The position numbers and the translations under genes are program-made. Positions 1 through 12,922 of a DNA stretch of 64,000 bases are shown piece by piece. Position 1 is the first letter of the stretch, and each line of letters opens with the position of its first letter. Under the pieces are notes generated by a model that searched no databases, was not told where the DNA came from, and saw only the letters and a list, made by a program, of their open reading frames with translations. This DNA is from Artocarpus heterophyllus. Its lineage: Eukaryota; Streptophyta; Magnoliopsida; Rosales; Moraceae. The DNA is taken from NCBI GenBank assembly GCA_025403435.1, contig CM046339.1, positions 4,418,212-4,482,211 of the forward strand, given 5' to 3'.

Positions 1-1250
1 TTTTATATTAAATTTGTCTTCAATACTTTGAGATACAATAAACATGATTTATATAATAAACTACATACATATTAGATTTGTCAATACTACAGGGAAATTC
101 TGTGAAGCTCAAACATGGTTGAGATTCTATCTTGATTTAAATAATATTGGTCCCATGACAAGTTATTTGAGTAGTGTTGAATATAGTTATGAATATATCA
201 TATGTAGGTTTGTTGACTTCATCCTACCGTATTTTCATGAATGTGAATTTATGAATTCTTTCAATTGTTTGCTTGAGATGGCTGTGGTACACTCATTTGA
301 GGATAATTAAAAATTTCATAATTATCATAGTTTTCAAAGTCTTGTATGGATAATAAGCATAAGAAGGCTCATTCAAGAAGCAGCTATAATTGGATCCCAA
401 ATTCATTAGTTATAAACTCATAGAAATGTTATCTTCATCCAATGTTAACATTCTTAATGTATATAGGATAAACATTCATTCATTGAAAGTATCTTATATT
501 GATAGATTATTTAAGAGGACAAAAATCTCTCTTTTCTAATTTCAAATATTACCGCAATTTGATCGAAATTTCTACGATATGTACCAAAATTTTATACATA
601 ATACTTTATAGATTTTTTGATATCGATATTTTTACTGATATTTTTGATATTTTGTTGAAATTAATATTATAGTGGAAAAATATTTTGGTACCTCAAAATT
701 TTCAAAATTTTCACTGAAATTTTTGAAATTTTGTGGATATTTACGTCCATGCTCATATGGAAAACTCCGATAACGTTACGGATTTATGGAGTCTTACACA
801 CACTTGCTAGTTATCTCATCTTCCGTCCTTTTAGTTTTGCCAAGTTCTCGCATGGGTTGCATTGGAAACAAACTTAATTCTCGCATAAAATTTACACACA
901 CGGGCGGTTAACAGGAATTTCAAGTCCCATTTTATTTAAACATAGAGTTTGAATGTTTACTTCACAATTTTTTTTGAAAAAATGAATAACATTCATGTAT
1001 GAATTTTTTTTTATTTTTTTATTTTTTATTTTTTATTTTTTTGTAAATTTAAATTTAACTAATTTCTATTTACAATAAAATTTTGATATGAATAAGATTT
1101 TTATTAGCATCTATTGACTTTCATTATCGTTTAATTTTGTTGTGATCTTCATTACTCTTTGGTTTAACTATATGGGAAGCGAGATTGGTGGGATTTTAAG
1201 TGAGGGGTTGTGAGTTTGAACTCATTTGTACCTTTATTTTTTTTCTTCAT
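1..1250. other. AT-rich noncoding stretch, unassigned
   Basis: No supportable gene. Short open frames here show no recognisable domain. Around 550-750 the DNA is a degenerate run of short AT-rich motifs (GATATTT and GAAATTTT-like words in both orientations). A T-rich low-complexity tract lies at about 1005-1042. The left end of copia element A and the missing 5' part of the older copia at 9672 should lie near here, but I see no trace of either before about 1258. Confidence 0.5.
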
Positions 1251-1257
1251 AAATATA

Positions 1258-1461
1258 GTTCAAAAGATAACATACGGTTTGTAGTGTATATCCCTAAAAG
1301 GATGACTGATACGATGAGTTTGAATAACCGACCCCTGGGCCGCGACATTAACGATCACCTCCTCGGGTATGACTGATATGATGAGTTTGAATAACCTCCT
1401 ATTGTGAAGGCAAATTGTTCAAAAGATAACATACGGTTTGTAGTGTATATCCCCAAAAGGA
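1258..1461. repeat. Duplicated integrase fragment with filler DNA at the broken end of element A
   Basis: A block beginning TTCAAAAGATAACATACGG appears at about 1258-1302 and again at about 1418-1461, nearly identical. Both are the antisense of the integrase segment that reads TACxLNN in the intact copies. Between them a second short block (ATGACTGATAcGATGAGTTTG) also occurs twice, at about 1301 and 1369, separated by about 40 bp of unrelated GC-rich sequence. This looks like a deletion or double-strand-break repair scar with templated filler where the rest of the element (RT, RNase H, 3' LTR) was lost. Confidence 0.7.
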
Positions 1462-4400
1462 TAAAGGAAATGATGAATAACTCATCATAGACCTAACCAT
1501 GTCTAACAAAGTCCTATTCCTTCTCTCATCTATGTCATTCTGTTGCAGAGTGCCCGGCGTAGTCAAATGGGATAAAATCTCATTCTCTAATAAGTGTCTA
1601 AAGAACTTATCAGAAAGGTATTCACCACCTCGATCAGATCGAAATGCCTTTATGGGTCTACCCATTGCTTCTCCACTTTAGCCTGAAGCTGTAATGACCA
1701 AGGGAAATTCATTAACAAAATTTAATATTTAATTGGGTTTAATTAATGAATTTACCCTCATAAACCGTATTTTTGTAAAAATTACAATAATGCATAATGA
1801 ATGTTGTTGATAGAAAATATTACGATAGATTTGATCCGATGATGGATATGGTCCAAATATAGATTTTGTGAGCTTAAAAGCTCAAAAATTTGTAAATAAT
1901 ATCCATGAAACGAATTTTATATCACAATTAATTATAATATTATGGTATAAATTAATGGGTGATTAAGATCAAAATAAAGTAGAAAAGTGTGCCAAAACCA
2001 TAAAATAGTATAAAAGGGGTTTAACGCAGTGTAAGTACACTACTAAGGTAAAAACATAGATACAGAAAATACTGTGTTTTGACTCTAAAAGTGGAGTAAA
2101 GAATAGGTGGGAAATTCTATACAGTATAAGAATATGTTTTCTAATAGTTTCAACCCAATAGTATAAAAAAACTGTATGGTTAAAAATTATACTGTGTAAA
2201 ATGTTGGGGGCCCACCAAGTGGACACCCAATAGATTGTGATTGGGCCACCACATCATGAAATGTGACCCAATCACAATTAGCCACTTATAAACCATAATC
2301 ATGAATATGTGTGATGACTCACCAAAAAAAAAAAACAAAGGATAAGTCTTAATTAAATACTTGAACATCACATATTGTCTTCTTTACTCTTCCCCATGTT
2401 CGGCAGCTCCTACTCTCCCCTCTCAAAATAAATTTTTAACAAACAACACACTTTCAAGCAAAGTTTTCACTCAAGACCAAGAGCAAGGTTCAAGTTTTTC
2501 AAACTTTCAAGGTAAAATCCAAACTTTCTTCAAGTTTTCCTAGTATTTTTCTTGGTTTAAGGTGGGGAAATTTGATCTTAGATTTGCTCATGTGAAACAT
2601 GTTTAGAAAATTGCAAAGAAGTCCTTGGAAGGTCTAGCGTCTCAAATTTTTCTTTTGGTAAGTTTAATTTTTTTTCTTTTTTTTTTTCAAATCTAAAGTT
2701 TTGGTTTTCTTGTTTCAAAAAGGTATGTGATCCTTTATGAAATTTGTGGTTTAATTTCCTTAATTCCATGGTTTATGTTGAGGTTTGTTGTTGAAATTTG
2801 GGTTTGAAAGTGAAAATTGTTATTTGGTGAAAAATAGGGTAGTTTTTGTAAAGTTTGAGTGTTTAGGGTTAGAATTGTGATTAGGCATGAAAATGGTTTG
2901 AGGAAGTATAGAACCTGCCTTCACAGTGGTGGAAATGCTGTTTTAAAACTGATTTTTACAAAAATGACCTAGGGACCAAATTGCAAAAAAATTCTTGTTC
3001 TTGGCAGAATTAAAAAAAGGCCAAAAACTCCCCTTTCTAGTGGGAATTTTAAAAAAGTAAAAACACGAAAGTTGTAAATCTTGACGAAACTATTAAAAAT
3101 TGCAAGCGGTTCATCGAAAATCACTTCCGTTTGTGAGATATAAATTTTACAAAATTTGTTAAAATTGGAAAAAACATTTCTAAGGGCAAAAATGTCATTT
3201 TAGAAAAAGAATTAGGGTATGGTACTTTAAGAAAATTTGATCCTCTTGAAAAATAGGGACTAATGGTTTAACAAGATTATTTTTGGTATCGGAGGTAAAA
3301 TCGTCAAAAATTTTCAAATGAGGGTAAGATTGTAAAGTTTTTTTTAACTTGGGCTTTTATTGTAAACTAGTAACCCGATACTCTGAATACTTGTTTTCAT
3401 GCTAGTAAGCGATGTTTCACGTTAAATTAGTCAAATAGGGCCTAGGAATTCAAAGTGGCTCATGAAGGGTAAAAACGTTATTTTTCATTAAATAAGCAGT
3501 ACGTACACCGAAATGTATAAGATAGAGAACAACGAGAGGATGATTGAACTTTAAGTAGTCGAAAAAGTATTCCAAAATAGTAATAAAAAAATTACCTTAT
3601 TGACGTATAGCTAAATAGTGATGATTTGGCTAATAATGATATAATTGGCCAAACAAGTCCTTAAATGAGTAACAAGGAAAACCTGAAGACAGTTTTAATA
3701 GCGGCAAAAACAAGTAAGTTTCAAACCCACCTACAGTTTGAAAAAGTAGGTTTGAGGGTATAATATATTTATGTGAACATGTTTGTGTGTGTTACATAAT
3801 TAAAAAGTGTAAATGTTTGCACTTAGTATGAGCATATATTGTCATGCATGATATGATAACCAAAATAACTAGACTAGTAAATGAAACACCAAAAATAAGA
3901 AAAGTGTCGTACTAACTCCTAAAGCAAAGAGGAGTTTAAAGTTAAAGTTATGTTATAGTCTCGGTATTACGAAGACCTATGTACACATATACTTGGGCCC
4001 TAATGAAAGAAAAGATATAACAAGAACAAGGAATGTTCATAAGAAAGCATAAATGGATCATGCATATTAGTATACAATTTATGTGGGCTATGTTTGGACT
4101 TACTGAGCATAAGCTCACCTAGTTATTTCATGTTGTAGAAATTTCCACTAGAAGGTCAGAATGAATATGCTGATGAGTTGGCAGGGGAATATGAGCAATG
4201 TGAACACCAGGGTGTGGATTTCACCATAGATATGTTTCTGTTGTTATGTATTTTAAGTTATTTTGGATCATGATGTATAAATGATATAGTATGGTTAAGT
4301 AAGACAAAACCTCTTTTGGATACTCTAAGTAGGCGTTGTTTTAAAAGAAAGTTGCTTGTGTAATTATACATATAATTATAAAAGAAATTTCATTATATAT

Positions 4401-6119
4401 GTGTAATATATTTATAAAAAAAATATTTTCAAGTCTTTATAGATATGTAAGTAAGGAAAACGTTAAACCACAACCCGTAAAAAGGTGGGTTATGACAAAA
4501 ACTCCCTAAACTTATCATAAGTTTCGCTTTTGTGGTGGATTAAGTACATATTCTCATATCTTGAGTAATCATCAATAAAAGTGACGAAATGCTCATACCT
4601 TCCTCGTGCCTGGATGTTCATAGGACCGCAAACATCACTATGCACAAGTTCTAGAACTCTTCGGCTCTATTGCCTTTAGACCCAAATGGTCGTTTGGTCA
4701 TTTTACCCTGCAAACAAGATTCATATTGTGGTATAGATTTCACTTTTAAGTGACTTAAAGGTCCATTCTTTCCCAACCTTTGAATCCTATTTAGATTAAT
4801 ATGACTTACTTGCAAATGCGAAAGATAAGTCTTATTAGAATGAGAAGTTTTAAGTCTTTTAGAGTTATTATTATTAACCTTAATGTTCAGCAGTAAGTCC
4901 ATCTTATGTTTGATAAAATATAGATTGGTTTGCATCCATCCAATACATATAAAGATTTGCTTTTACGAATCATCACTTTATTATTAAAGAAAACTATATA
5001 AGAGTCTTTAAATAAACAAGCTATAGAAATTAAATTTCATTTAAATTTAGGAACATAAAAAAAATCTCGCAAAAATAAACTCCTATAATTATCAAAATAA
5101 AAATAGATGTCTCTCACTACTTCAGCCAGCACAACGAATCCATCGCCCATTCGAAGCGTGAAGTCTTCATATAGCAGACTTTTTGTTTCTTTGAACCCCT
5201 GTAGAGAAACACAAGCATGATTTGTTGCTTCAAAATCTATGACCCAAGTGTCACTAGATTCCTTAACCAAACAAGTTTCAACAACCAGAAGATCACACCT
5301 ACCTCTTCGGGAAAAGAAGTCCTTACAATTCTTCTTTATGTGCCGACCTTCCCATAGAAAAAGCACTTGAGCTTCTTTAGGTACTTTTTTTTCTTCTTCC
5401 TGTTCTTGCCATTTGTAGGAATAGAAGACTTCCTGTTCTTAGCCTATTGCCTCTTTACATTCCTACGGTTGGGATTAGAACCAAAGGCAGCTGCCAAGTT
5501 GGCCTCACCACCAGAAGAAGTTTCCCTAATCATATTTTCAAACTCTTATAACTGCTTCATTAACTCAGTTAAGGTCATATCCGTTCTATTGCTTAAATTA
5601 AATGCAGCTCTAAAAGAGATAAACTCCTTAGATAAAGTCTCAAAGACCATAGTTATCTAAGTTTTAGTATCAGTGCAGCTCCATTGGTTTGAGCCTCAGC
5701 GAGGTAACCCATAACCAATATCATATGCTCCTTTACAGATGTCTCTATCTTTGTTTACAGTTTAGAAATTTCCGAAGAGTCCCTTGCCATTTTGTTAAGG
5801 CCTTGCCGCCAAACATGTCTTCAAGATTATCCAAGACTTGCTTCACAGTCACATAATCTTCATGTTGAGCCTACAGCATGTTATTCATGCTGGCCATTAC
5901 ATAATAGTGAGCCTGATCATTAGCATCCTTTCAGCGATCATACGCTTGGATTTGCTCATTAGTGGAATCTCCCGTACGCTCGAGAGGATGTAGAGTTGTC
6001 AGCACAAATTTTAGTTTCTTAAAGGACATGACGATATCTAAGTTTCGTTTCCAATCATTAAAATTCTCACCGGTTAATTGATTTTTATCAAGTATCGAAG
6101 ATAAAGTGTTTTTAGACAT
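1399..6119 (-). pseudogene. Broken gag-protease-integrase of element A
   Basis: The minus-strand frame starts at the ATG at 6119 (MSKNTLSSILDK), matching the Gag start of the intact copies. Gag is interrupted early by a Trp-to-stop change (TGG to TGA, about 5930) and by frameshifts further on. The zinc knuckle near 5340 reads LFLWEGRHIKKNC, so the second zinc-binding cysteine is lost. The protease motif reads WVIDFEATNH instead of DSGATNH, so it cannot be active. The integrase zinc domain is at about 4935-4650. The catalytic-core part containing [10 protein letters not shown] resumes at 1665, on the far side of the inserted solo LTR. The frame ends at the duplication scar near 1400. Clearly non-functional. 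Confidence 0.85.
1690..4497. mobile_element. Probable solo LTR of a Ty3/gypsy (Tekay/Del-like) element
   Basis: The 2.8-kb insert begins TGTAATGACC and ends GGGTTATGACA, so it has TG...CA ends with short inverted termini. It sits exactly inside the integrase frame of element A. The flanks are GAAGC on the left and AAAAC on the right, each one base from GAAAC, which intact copies carry at this point: a decayed 5-bp target duplication. No protein domain is present. Near 4100 it has the 'ACTTACTGAGCATAAGCTCAC' type of segment (long form at 4099-4119) that I associate from memory with LTR ends of plant Tekay/Del chromoviruses. A possible TATA signal (CTTATAAACC) is near 2285. A non-autonomous LTR-like element is the alternative. 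Confidence 0.7.
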
Positions 6120-7781
6120 TTTTAATCTACAACAAAGAATCATATACTAAACATAAGCAAACATACCATAACAATGTAGTAAGATAACAAAATCATGTAA
6201 AACATATAATGTGTTTATGTGTCAAAACCTTGAAAATATCACAACCTTACAATGATAATTCCCAACTTATAATTCAACAAGTCGCCTAAGGGAGACTTGC
6301 CAAATTCAATTAGAAACACGGATCCCCTCCTGATTAATATATGCTATCTAGGACCCGTATGATCCAGCATATGTTAATAGCAATTTCTTTAGCCATTAAT
6401 TTTATTGACAAAGCTCCTAGGGGAGGTTAATAATAAAATTAACATGAGTGTATAACCATTGTTTCAATATTTAATCCATGATTTATAATCACCACCTAGG
6501 GGTAAGCAACGATACGGTACATGATGAAGTCCCTTCCTAGAAGTCGGAACTACCATGTGCTACCTATGAACCAACGATGGAGGTTGTAGGTCCTCTCTTC
6601 GAAAACCTTCTCCCACTCAATCTTTTAAAATCAAGGTTTTATTTTTAAAACATGCATGAACAATTTTTAATGAGCGACACTCCTTATTCCATATGACATG
6701 TTATCAACATACATGGCAATCTTATTATAATGTAGACAGGCAAAGCAATCATGCAAAGCCACAAGCAAAACAACAATAAATAGCCGTAATATTATGGTCC
6801 CACCCTAAAGAAAAAAAATCAAAGATTACAAGAGATAAATCGAAACATATTATTGATTCTTCATTATTGAATCTTTAAATTGTATCCTTCTTCATGTATT
6901 ATCCATCTTCAAGTCTTCAATCCTACATCGATCGAATACTCCATATTTTTGGTCATATCCAAATTTATTGTTTCTCAAAATTGTCCTAAAAATAAAATCA
7001 AAACAGCAACAAAAAATGCACCTTTTTTGAAAACCTACAACTCTTTGTCGGCATGCCGATCTGAGCAATCCGTCCACCAATCATGACCTTTCAGCTTGCC
7101 GAACCTCATAGTTTGGCCTGCCGGTCATGACTGATTGGCCTGTCAAACTTGAAAGTTCGGTTTGCCGCCACAGCCATCAGAATTCTACCCCAAGGGTGGC
7201 CTGCCAACCTAGAGGTTTAACCTACCGGTCTGTGACCAACGACCTGCCGATCTTGAGGGTTCGGCCTGCCAACCAAGTAGAAATCACTTTTTCTAGAAAA
7301 TACACTTTGAATGCAATTTTTCAATTTCATTTTCAACAATTCAAAAACATAAAATTAGAGACTGAGGAAATACTTGTGGAACAATATCATCCATCTTCTA
7401 GATCCGTCTTCTAGATCCCTCTTGTCTCCAAATGATTATTTAATTACAAAATTCTTACAAATTTAAAATTAAATAATAATTTCTAGACAATGATAATAGA
7501 ACGCCATCTAATTATATGAAAAACCTAAACACATATTCTAACCTCTAAAGAACCATAATCGGCGTAAATTAATTAATTAATAAATAATTAAATAATAATT
7601 AAATCAACCATAATTAATTAGTAAATATTCACCATATAATTCCATGATAACATAAATATATAAAAGTGCCAACTCTCTAAAAATTAAATTCAAGAATAGG
7701 AGATATCAAGATCACATAATCTACATATAGCATGATCACAAACTCGTAAATTTATATAAAAGCCATGGTTCTAATACCAAT
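6120..7781 (-). other. Leader (PBS to gag) of element A
   Basis: This is the untranslated leader on the minus strand. It retains, in degraded form, the GC-rich dyad array (about 7045-7275 on the plus strand), the hairpin region with CCTAGG palindromes (about 6290-6425), and the TTGTTGTAG acceptor-like site just before gag (about 6127). All of these are seen in better condition in elements C-E. Confidence 0.75.
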
Positions 7782-9671
7782 TGTTGGAAAAATAGTACGC
7801 AGTGGAAATTAAAAAACTTTTATACCAAAGTATTTTTCAAAATACAAGTTTGACATGCTATATGCATAAATTAACCAGATCTTACTAACCTTGTTTACTA
7901 AAGAGCTCTTGCAATCGATGAAGAGAAGGGTGTTCTAGAAAAGCCTCAACCAACTAGTCTTATTTGCTATTCTCTATCTACGATCAAAGTGCATGTGGGC
8001 GCACAACATATAGTTCTTCCCCGATGACTCTCCTTCCAACCGATTGAGAAATACCTAGTACTACCGTTTGTGATTTGTGAACAATAGCTTTTGAGTGGAG
8101 TTTTAGAGACTCACAATATAGAGTGCTCACTCTTGATCACTCAACTGATCAAAATAACTTACTAGTTTCACTCCCTATTTATAGAGGTTGGATATAGGGA
8201 TTAGTTCTTATTAGATAAGGCCTCAAAAATTTAAATCTGGATCAATATCTAATAAAATAACATAAAAATATGTGATCAGATTATCGTTCGGTCGGCAGGC
8301 TGAACCTAAAGATCGGCTTGTCGAACTTATGATAAATGATCCCTGCGAATCTTTTGTTTCCCACTCGAGATTCTTTGGATAAAGCCTTAGTTTTAATTTA
8401 AATAATCCAATAAAGAAGTTATCTGATTAAACGACCATATCTAGATAATCTCTAGGAAAATAAATATTCAAGATAATAGTTTATCTTGAATTAATTTACA
8501 CAAACATTAATTCAACTGATAAACAGACATGAATTATTAGATCTCATCGAATTTCAGCCAATATGACAATTTGACATAAGTCACTAATTTATTGGACAAG
8601 CACGTCGTATCGTTACAGGATTTATTATGAGCTAGCAAAGAAAACCTGATGGACCTATATAGCTCAAGCTCCCGATAATTATGAAACCCAATATCCCAGA
8701 TATATATTTCATAATTTTCAACTCTAACACTACTTTACTAAAAGCTTAGAGCTGCACTCTCGAACTATATAGAATTATGAAGCCTAAATAGTTAAGCCTC
8801 TATGACATATCATAATGTATCGTATCTCCATAGGATATCCATAATCAGCTTAAGGATAAATTCTGTCATTCCTTCCCGATTATTTTTCTTTTACATTCCA
8901 TTATCTCACCATCGAAAAACTTACTGTCTAAAGATAGTATACCATTTGGTTATACCTTTGTATTGAAATGGTTGAGCGCTTCAATTTTTTAATTACAGGA
9001 TAACGTATATAAGAGGACATCATCGGCTCCTAAAGAGGAGCTATGGATTCTTTATCTATGAATAACAAGTCTACGCTATCTAGAATCATGTCTCCAATGT
9101 ACCGGTATGCGTATCAACATAAATTGTGGATGTCACCCTTTGGTACATCAAAAGACATAAATCAAGACAATGGGCCTACTATTTATCTCAGGATTAAGAT
9201 ATAACATATATAATTGTCTAAAATGAATTGATTTGCTAAGACAGAATTATTAATCCAAATCAATTACACTTTATGTCCCAATCCAATACATCGTCACCTA
9301 TGACAATCTATCAATGTTTCTATTTGTAGAGCCCACCTCTGATGGCCATTTCAAACCATCTCCCGCTAGAGATATAGACAACATAATAATCTTTATATGA
9401 ATAAAGCACTCAACTTTATTTCCTCGATTACAGATCTTATAATTTAGACCGTCACCTTTAGAATCTTGTCTTTCACATAATCTGTCCATCATATGCCTGA
9501 TTCTAAAGGTTTAGACTATCAGTCTCAGACTTTTGTTTGCTTATTATACATCCAAAAAATATGAACGTAAAGAGGACAACAATTTAATATATGAACAATA
9601 AATAAACTCTTTATTGATATGTCTCCAAAAACATAATATATTTTTACTCCTTAGGGCATACTTGTCTAACA
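7782..9671 (-). repeat. 5' LTR of element A
   Basis: Ends are TGTTGG...CTAACA on the plus strand, i.e. TGTTAGAC...CCAACA on the minus strand as in the sister elements. Length is 1890 bp against about 2030 bp in young copies, so it has internal deletions. The donor-like word GTTAGTAAGATCTGG is preserved on the minus strand near 7878-7893, although flanking bases have diverged. Only a remnant of the U3 dyads survives (about 8283-8330). Confidence 0.85.
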
Positions 9672-12329
9672 GATCCTCTTATTGTTGAGAGGTTGAAACA
9701 GATGCTTAGACTTTGCTTGCTGTTGAAGCATGGAAGCATTATGACTTCTTGTGCAAGAACTATATTTTGAATGGCTTGACTGATGCACTTTATAATGTAT
9801 ATTGTGTGAAAAAAAAGGGCCAAAGAAATGTTGGAGTCTTTGGACCATAAATACAAGACAGAAGACACTGGTGCTAAAAAGTTAATAGTTGGACGATTCA
9901 TGAACTATAGAATGATGGATTCTAAGACTGTAATTAGTCAAGTTCAAGAACTACAATTACTCATTTATGAAATTCATGTAGAAGGAATGGTAATTACCGA
10001 GTCTTTCTAGGTAGCTATAATTATAGAGATGTTACCCCTACGTGGAATGACTTTAAGAACTATTTGAAGCACAAGCGTAAGGAGATGAGTGTTGAGGATC
10101 TTAGGAGATGAGTGTTGAGGATCTTAGGAGATGAGTGTTGAGGATCTTATTGTTCGACTTCACATTGAGGAAGACAATAGAGGATCTAAGAAAAAGCTCT
10201 TGAACAAGTCTATTACAAAGGCCAATGTGGTGGAGCATGATAAAAGCTCCAAGAATATGAAGAACAAGTCAGGGTTCAAGCTCAAACCTAAGGGAGGAAT
10301 TTCAGAGAAGCAGAAATTCTAAGGGAAGTGTTTCAATTGTGACAAAGTGGGTCATAAATTGGTAGATTGTAGGCTACCAAAGAGGAACAAGAAGACAAAA
10401 CCCCTTACGAATTGTGGAAAGGGAGAAAGCCTTCTTATAAATACTTGAGAGTGTGGGGTGTCTTGCAAAGGAAATGGTACCTACACTAAAAAAGATGAGA
10501 ATCAGTCCTAAAACAATTGATTGCATCTTCATTGGTTATGCCCACAACAGTAATACATATCAGTTCCTTGTATATGAATCTAAAAACTATGAGATTCACA
10601 AGAACACTATAATGGAATCTAGGAATGCATCATTTTTTGAACATGTATTTCCTTGTGAATCAAAAGGGGATGTCCAAGTTTGTCTAAACGAACGTTTGAG
10701 ACCATTAAAGAGAATAGTTAGGATCACCAAGAAGTTGAAACTAAAAAAGAAGAAGAAAAGCCTAGACGAAGCAAAAGGGCAAGGACAAAAAAGTCTTTTG
10801 GACCATATTTTCTGACCTATATGCTAGAGGTTGAACCTCAAACTTTCAAATAAGCTATCAGCTCATCTGAGGGTCCTTTATGGAAAAAACCCATAAAGAG
10901 TGAAATTGATTCCATCATGCAGAATCATACTTGGGCATTAGTGGACCTTCCTCAAGAACCACTAGGCTCTAAGTGGATTTTCAAACAAAAAATAAAAGCA
11001 GATGGAACAATTGACAAGTATAAGGTTGGACTTGTTATAAAAGGTTATAGACAAAAAGAAGGCCTTGATTACTTTGACACTTATTCTCTTGTGATGAGAA
11101 TAACCTCCATTAGAATGACTTTGGCGATTGCCACTTTGTGAAATCTTAAAGTACATTAGACAAATGTAAAGACTGCTTTTCTTAATGGAGATCTTGAAGA
11201 GGAAATATATATGGAACAACCTAAGGGTCTTATTGCTCCAGGACAAGAAAAGAAAGTCTACAAACTGCTGAAGTATTTGTATGGGCTTAAACAAGCACCA
11301 CCAAAGCAATGGCATGAGAAATTTGATAGTGTTATGATGTCAAATGGTTTCAAAATTAATGAGTGTGACAAGTATGTTTATGTCAAAAGAACAGACGATG
11401 GATATGTCATTCTTTGTCTGTGTGTAAAGGACATGCTAATTGTGGGTAGCAATAATCGAATGATCAAATCTACTAAAGACACGTTGAACTCAAGGTTTGA
11501 CATGAAAGACATGGGACCTATAGATGTAACCTTAGGAATCAAAATCAAAATGTCACCTAATGGACTCATCTTGAGCCAGTCATACTATGTGGACAAGATA
11601 CTTGACAAATTTAGTAAAAATGACTTTGGCATGGCCAAAACACCAATAGATATTAGTCAACATCTGTCCAAAAATAGAGGAGAAATTATACCCTAAGTGG
11701 AATATGCTAGAGTGATAGGCAGTTTAATGTACTTAATGAGTTGTACAAGACCAGATATTGCCTTGACCACTGGAAAGCGATTGTTAAAGTACTCAGGCAC
11801 TTACGATATACTCGTGATTTTGGGCTACACTATATAAAGAATCCTGCTACTCTTGAAGGGTATTCTAAAACAAGTTGGATATTTGATATACAGGATTCTA
11901 AAGCTACAAGTGGATATGTATTCACTTTGGAAGGTGTAGTAGTCTTATGGAAGTCCTCAAAGCAAACGATAATAACCAGATCCACTATGGAATTCCAAAT
12001 TTGTAGCATTAGATAAAAGTGGTGAAGAAGTTGAATGGCTAAGGCAGTTTTTGGAGGATATTCCTAAATGGCCTAAACCTATACCTACAATATGCACATA
12101 TTGTGATAATTAATTTGTTATTGGCAGGGCACAGAAGGTGATGTAGAACGGTAAGTCAAGGCATATACATTGTCAACATAATGCCGTTAGATAATTGATC
12201 TTGACTGGAGTCATGACAATAGACTATGTAAGGTCTAAATAGAATATTGTAGATCCGTTAACCAAAAGACTAAATAGAGATCAAGATGATAAAACATCAA
12301 GAGGAATGGGACTTAAGCCCATGAAATAA
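9672..12329 (+). pseudogene. Old Ty1/copia gag-pol remnant (different family), protease and integrase core deleted
   Basis: Order on the plus strand: Gag fragments ([16 protein letters not shown] near 9755; SKTVISQVQELQLLIYEIH near 9930; NDFKNYLKHKRKEM near 10050), a zinc knuckle CFNCDKVGHKLVDC (10330-10371), then directly TPYELWKGRKPSYKYLRVWG (about 10401-10460), which belongs after the integrase core. The protease and the catalytic part of integrase are therefore gone. RT follows in pieces ([19 protein letters not shown] near 11175; YGLKQAP near 11280). The catalytic YVDD has become CVKD near 11420. RNase H remnants run to about 12329. There are many stops and frameshifts. The 5' LTR and start of gag are missing because element A interrupts it at 9671/9672. 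Confidence 0.85.
10081..10149 (+). repeat. Three tandem copies of a 23-bp unit inside gag
   Basis: The unit GGAGATGAGTGTTGAGGATCTTA is present three times head to tail (10081, 10104, 10127). It encodes the EMSVEDL part of Gag, normally present once. Since 23 is not a multiple of three, the expansion also shifts the frame. It is a local slippage or unequal-exchange event in the dead element. Confidence 0.95.
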
Positions 12330-12922
12330 TAGGTCGAAACAGTGGAAACCCAACCTTGTTGACTAGATGTCCCAAGATCTAGGTTCAATGGGACAACTAA
12401 ACTGAATAGACCGAGTAGGATTACTGTAGGGGTTACCACAACCCATTCCTATGATAAAAACAGTGAGACCCATAGGGACGGGTTATGCAGTTTGCTTTTA
12501 ATGATTCTTATGCGTTGAATACGTTGGGAATTCAAGCGGAGTAATGTAGGTTACTCTTAAAGTAAGAAATCACCTATGTGAGAGAGAAGTGGGGCTACTT
12601 CAAAGGAGAATTGCTAGGGCTCAATTCTTTAGAAACTCTTGTAGAACCAGGGAGATGTTCATGGCCAAAATGAACATAACCATGAGAATTGAAACTGTGT
12701 CCGAAAAATATCTGTGTGAGATATGTTATCGTTTACATAAGCGCTAGAACAATTCAAGGACATCGCATCTACTAGTTAGCCAGTAAAGTAAACATACTTT
12801 CACAAGAGAAGGGTCAAGGGTTAACGCCTACCTATCCTATGTAGGTATTAACCGTAGAACTCTATCACCGTGTAGTGTCTTTGTTTTCCTTGTCGTCGGT
12901 CAATTTCATTCATGTGGGGGAT
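12330..12922 (+). other. 3' untranslated part and polypurine tract of the old copia
   Basis: Non-coding DNA between the end of RNase H and the 3' LTR. It ends in the purine run TGTGGGGGAT (about 12913-12922) immediately before TGTTGGAA, the expected polypurine tract that primes plus-strand synthesis. No separate gene is seen. Confidence 0.7.

Larger units (their letters stand above)
1399..9671 (-). mobile_element. Ty1/copia element A: decayed, 3'-truncated, minus strand
   Basis: Read on the minus strand, this is a 5' LTR (9671 to 7782), a degenerate initiator tRNA-Met primer site (about 7768-7780, TTGGTATTAGAAC-like), a 1.65-kb leader, then gag, protease and the first part of integrase. It belongs to the same family as elements B-E. 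It stops inside the integrase core near 1399, with no RT, RNase H or second LTR. A gypsy-type LTR is inserted at 1690-4497. The right end (9671) abuts gag coding sequence of a different copia, so A was inserted into that older element. Confidence 0.85.

Noticed and set aside
44..310. 88-aa open frame at the left end
   Set aside because: AT-rich composition, no domain, no promoter context.
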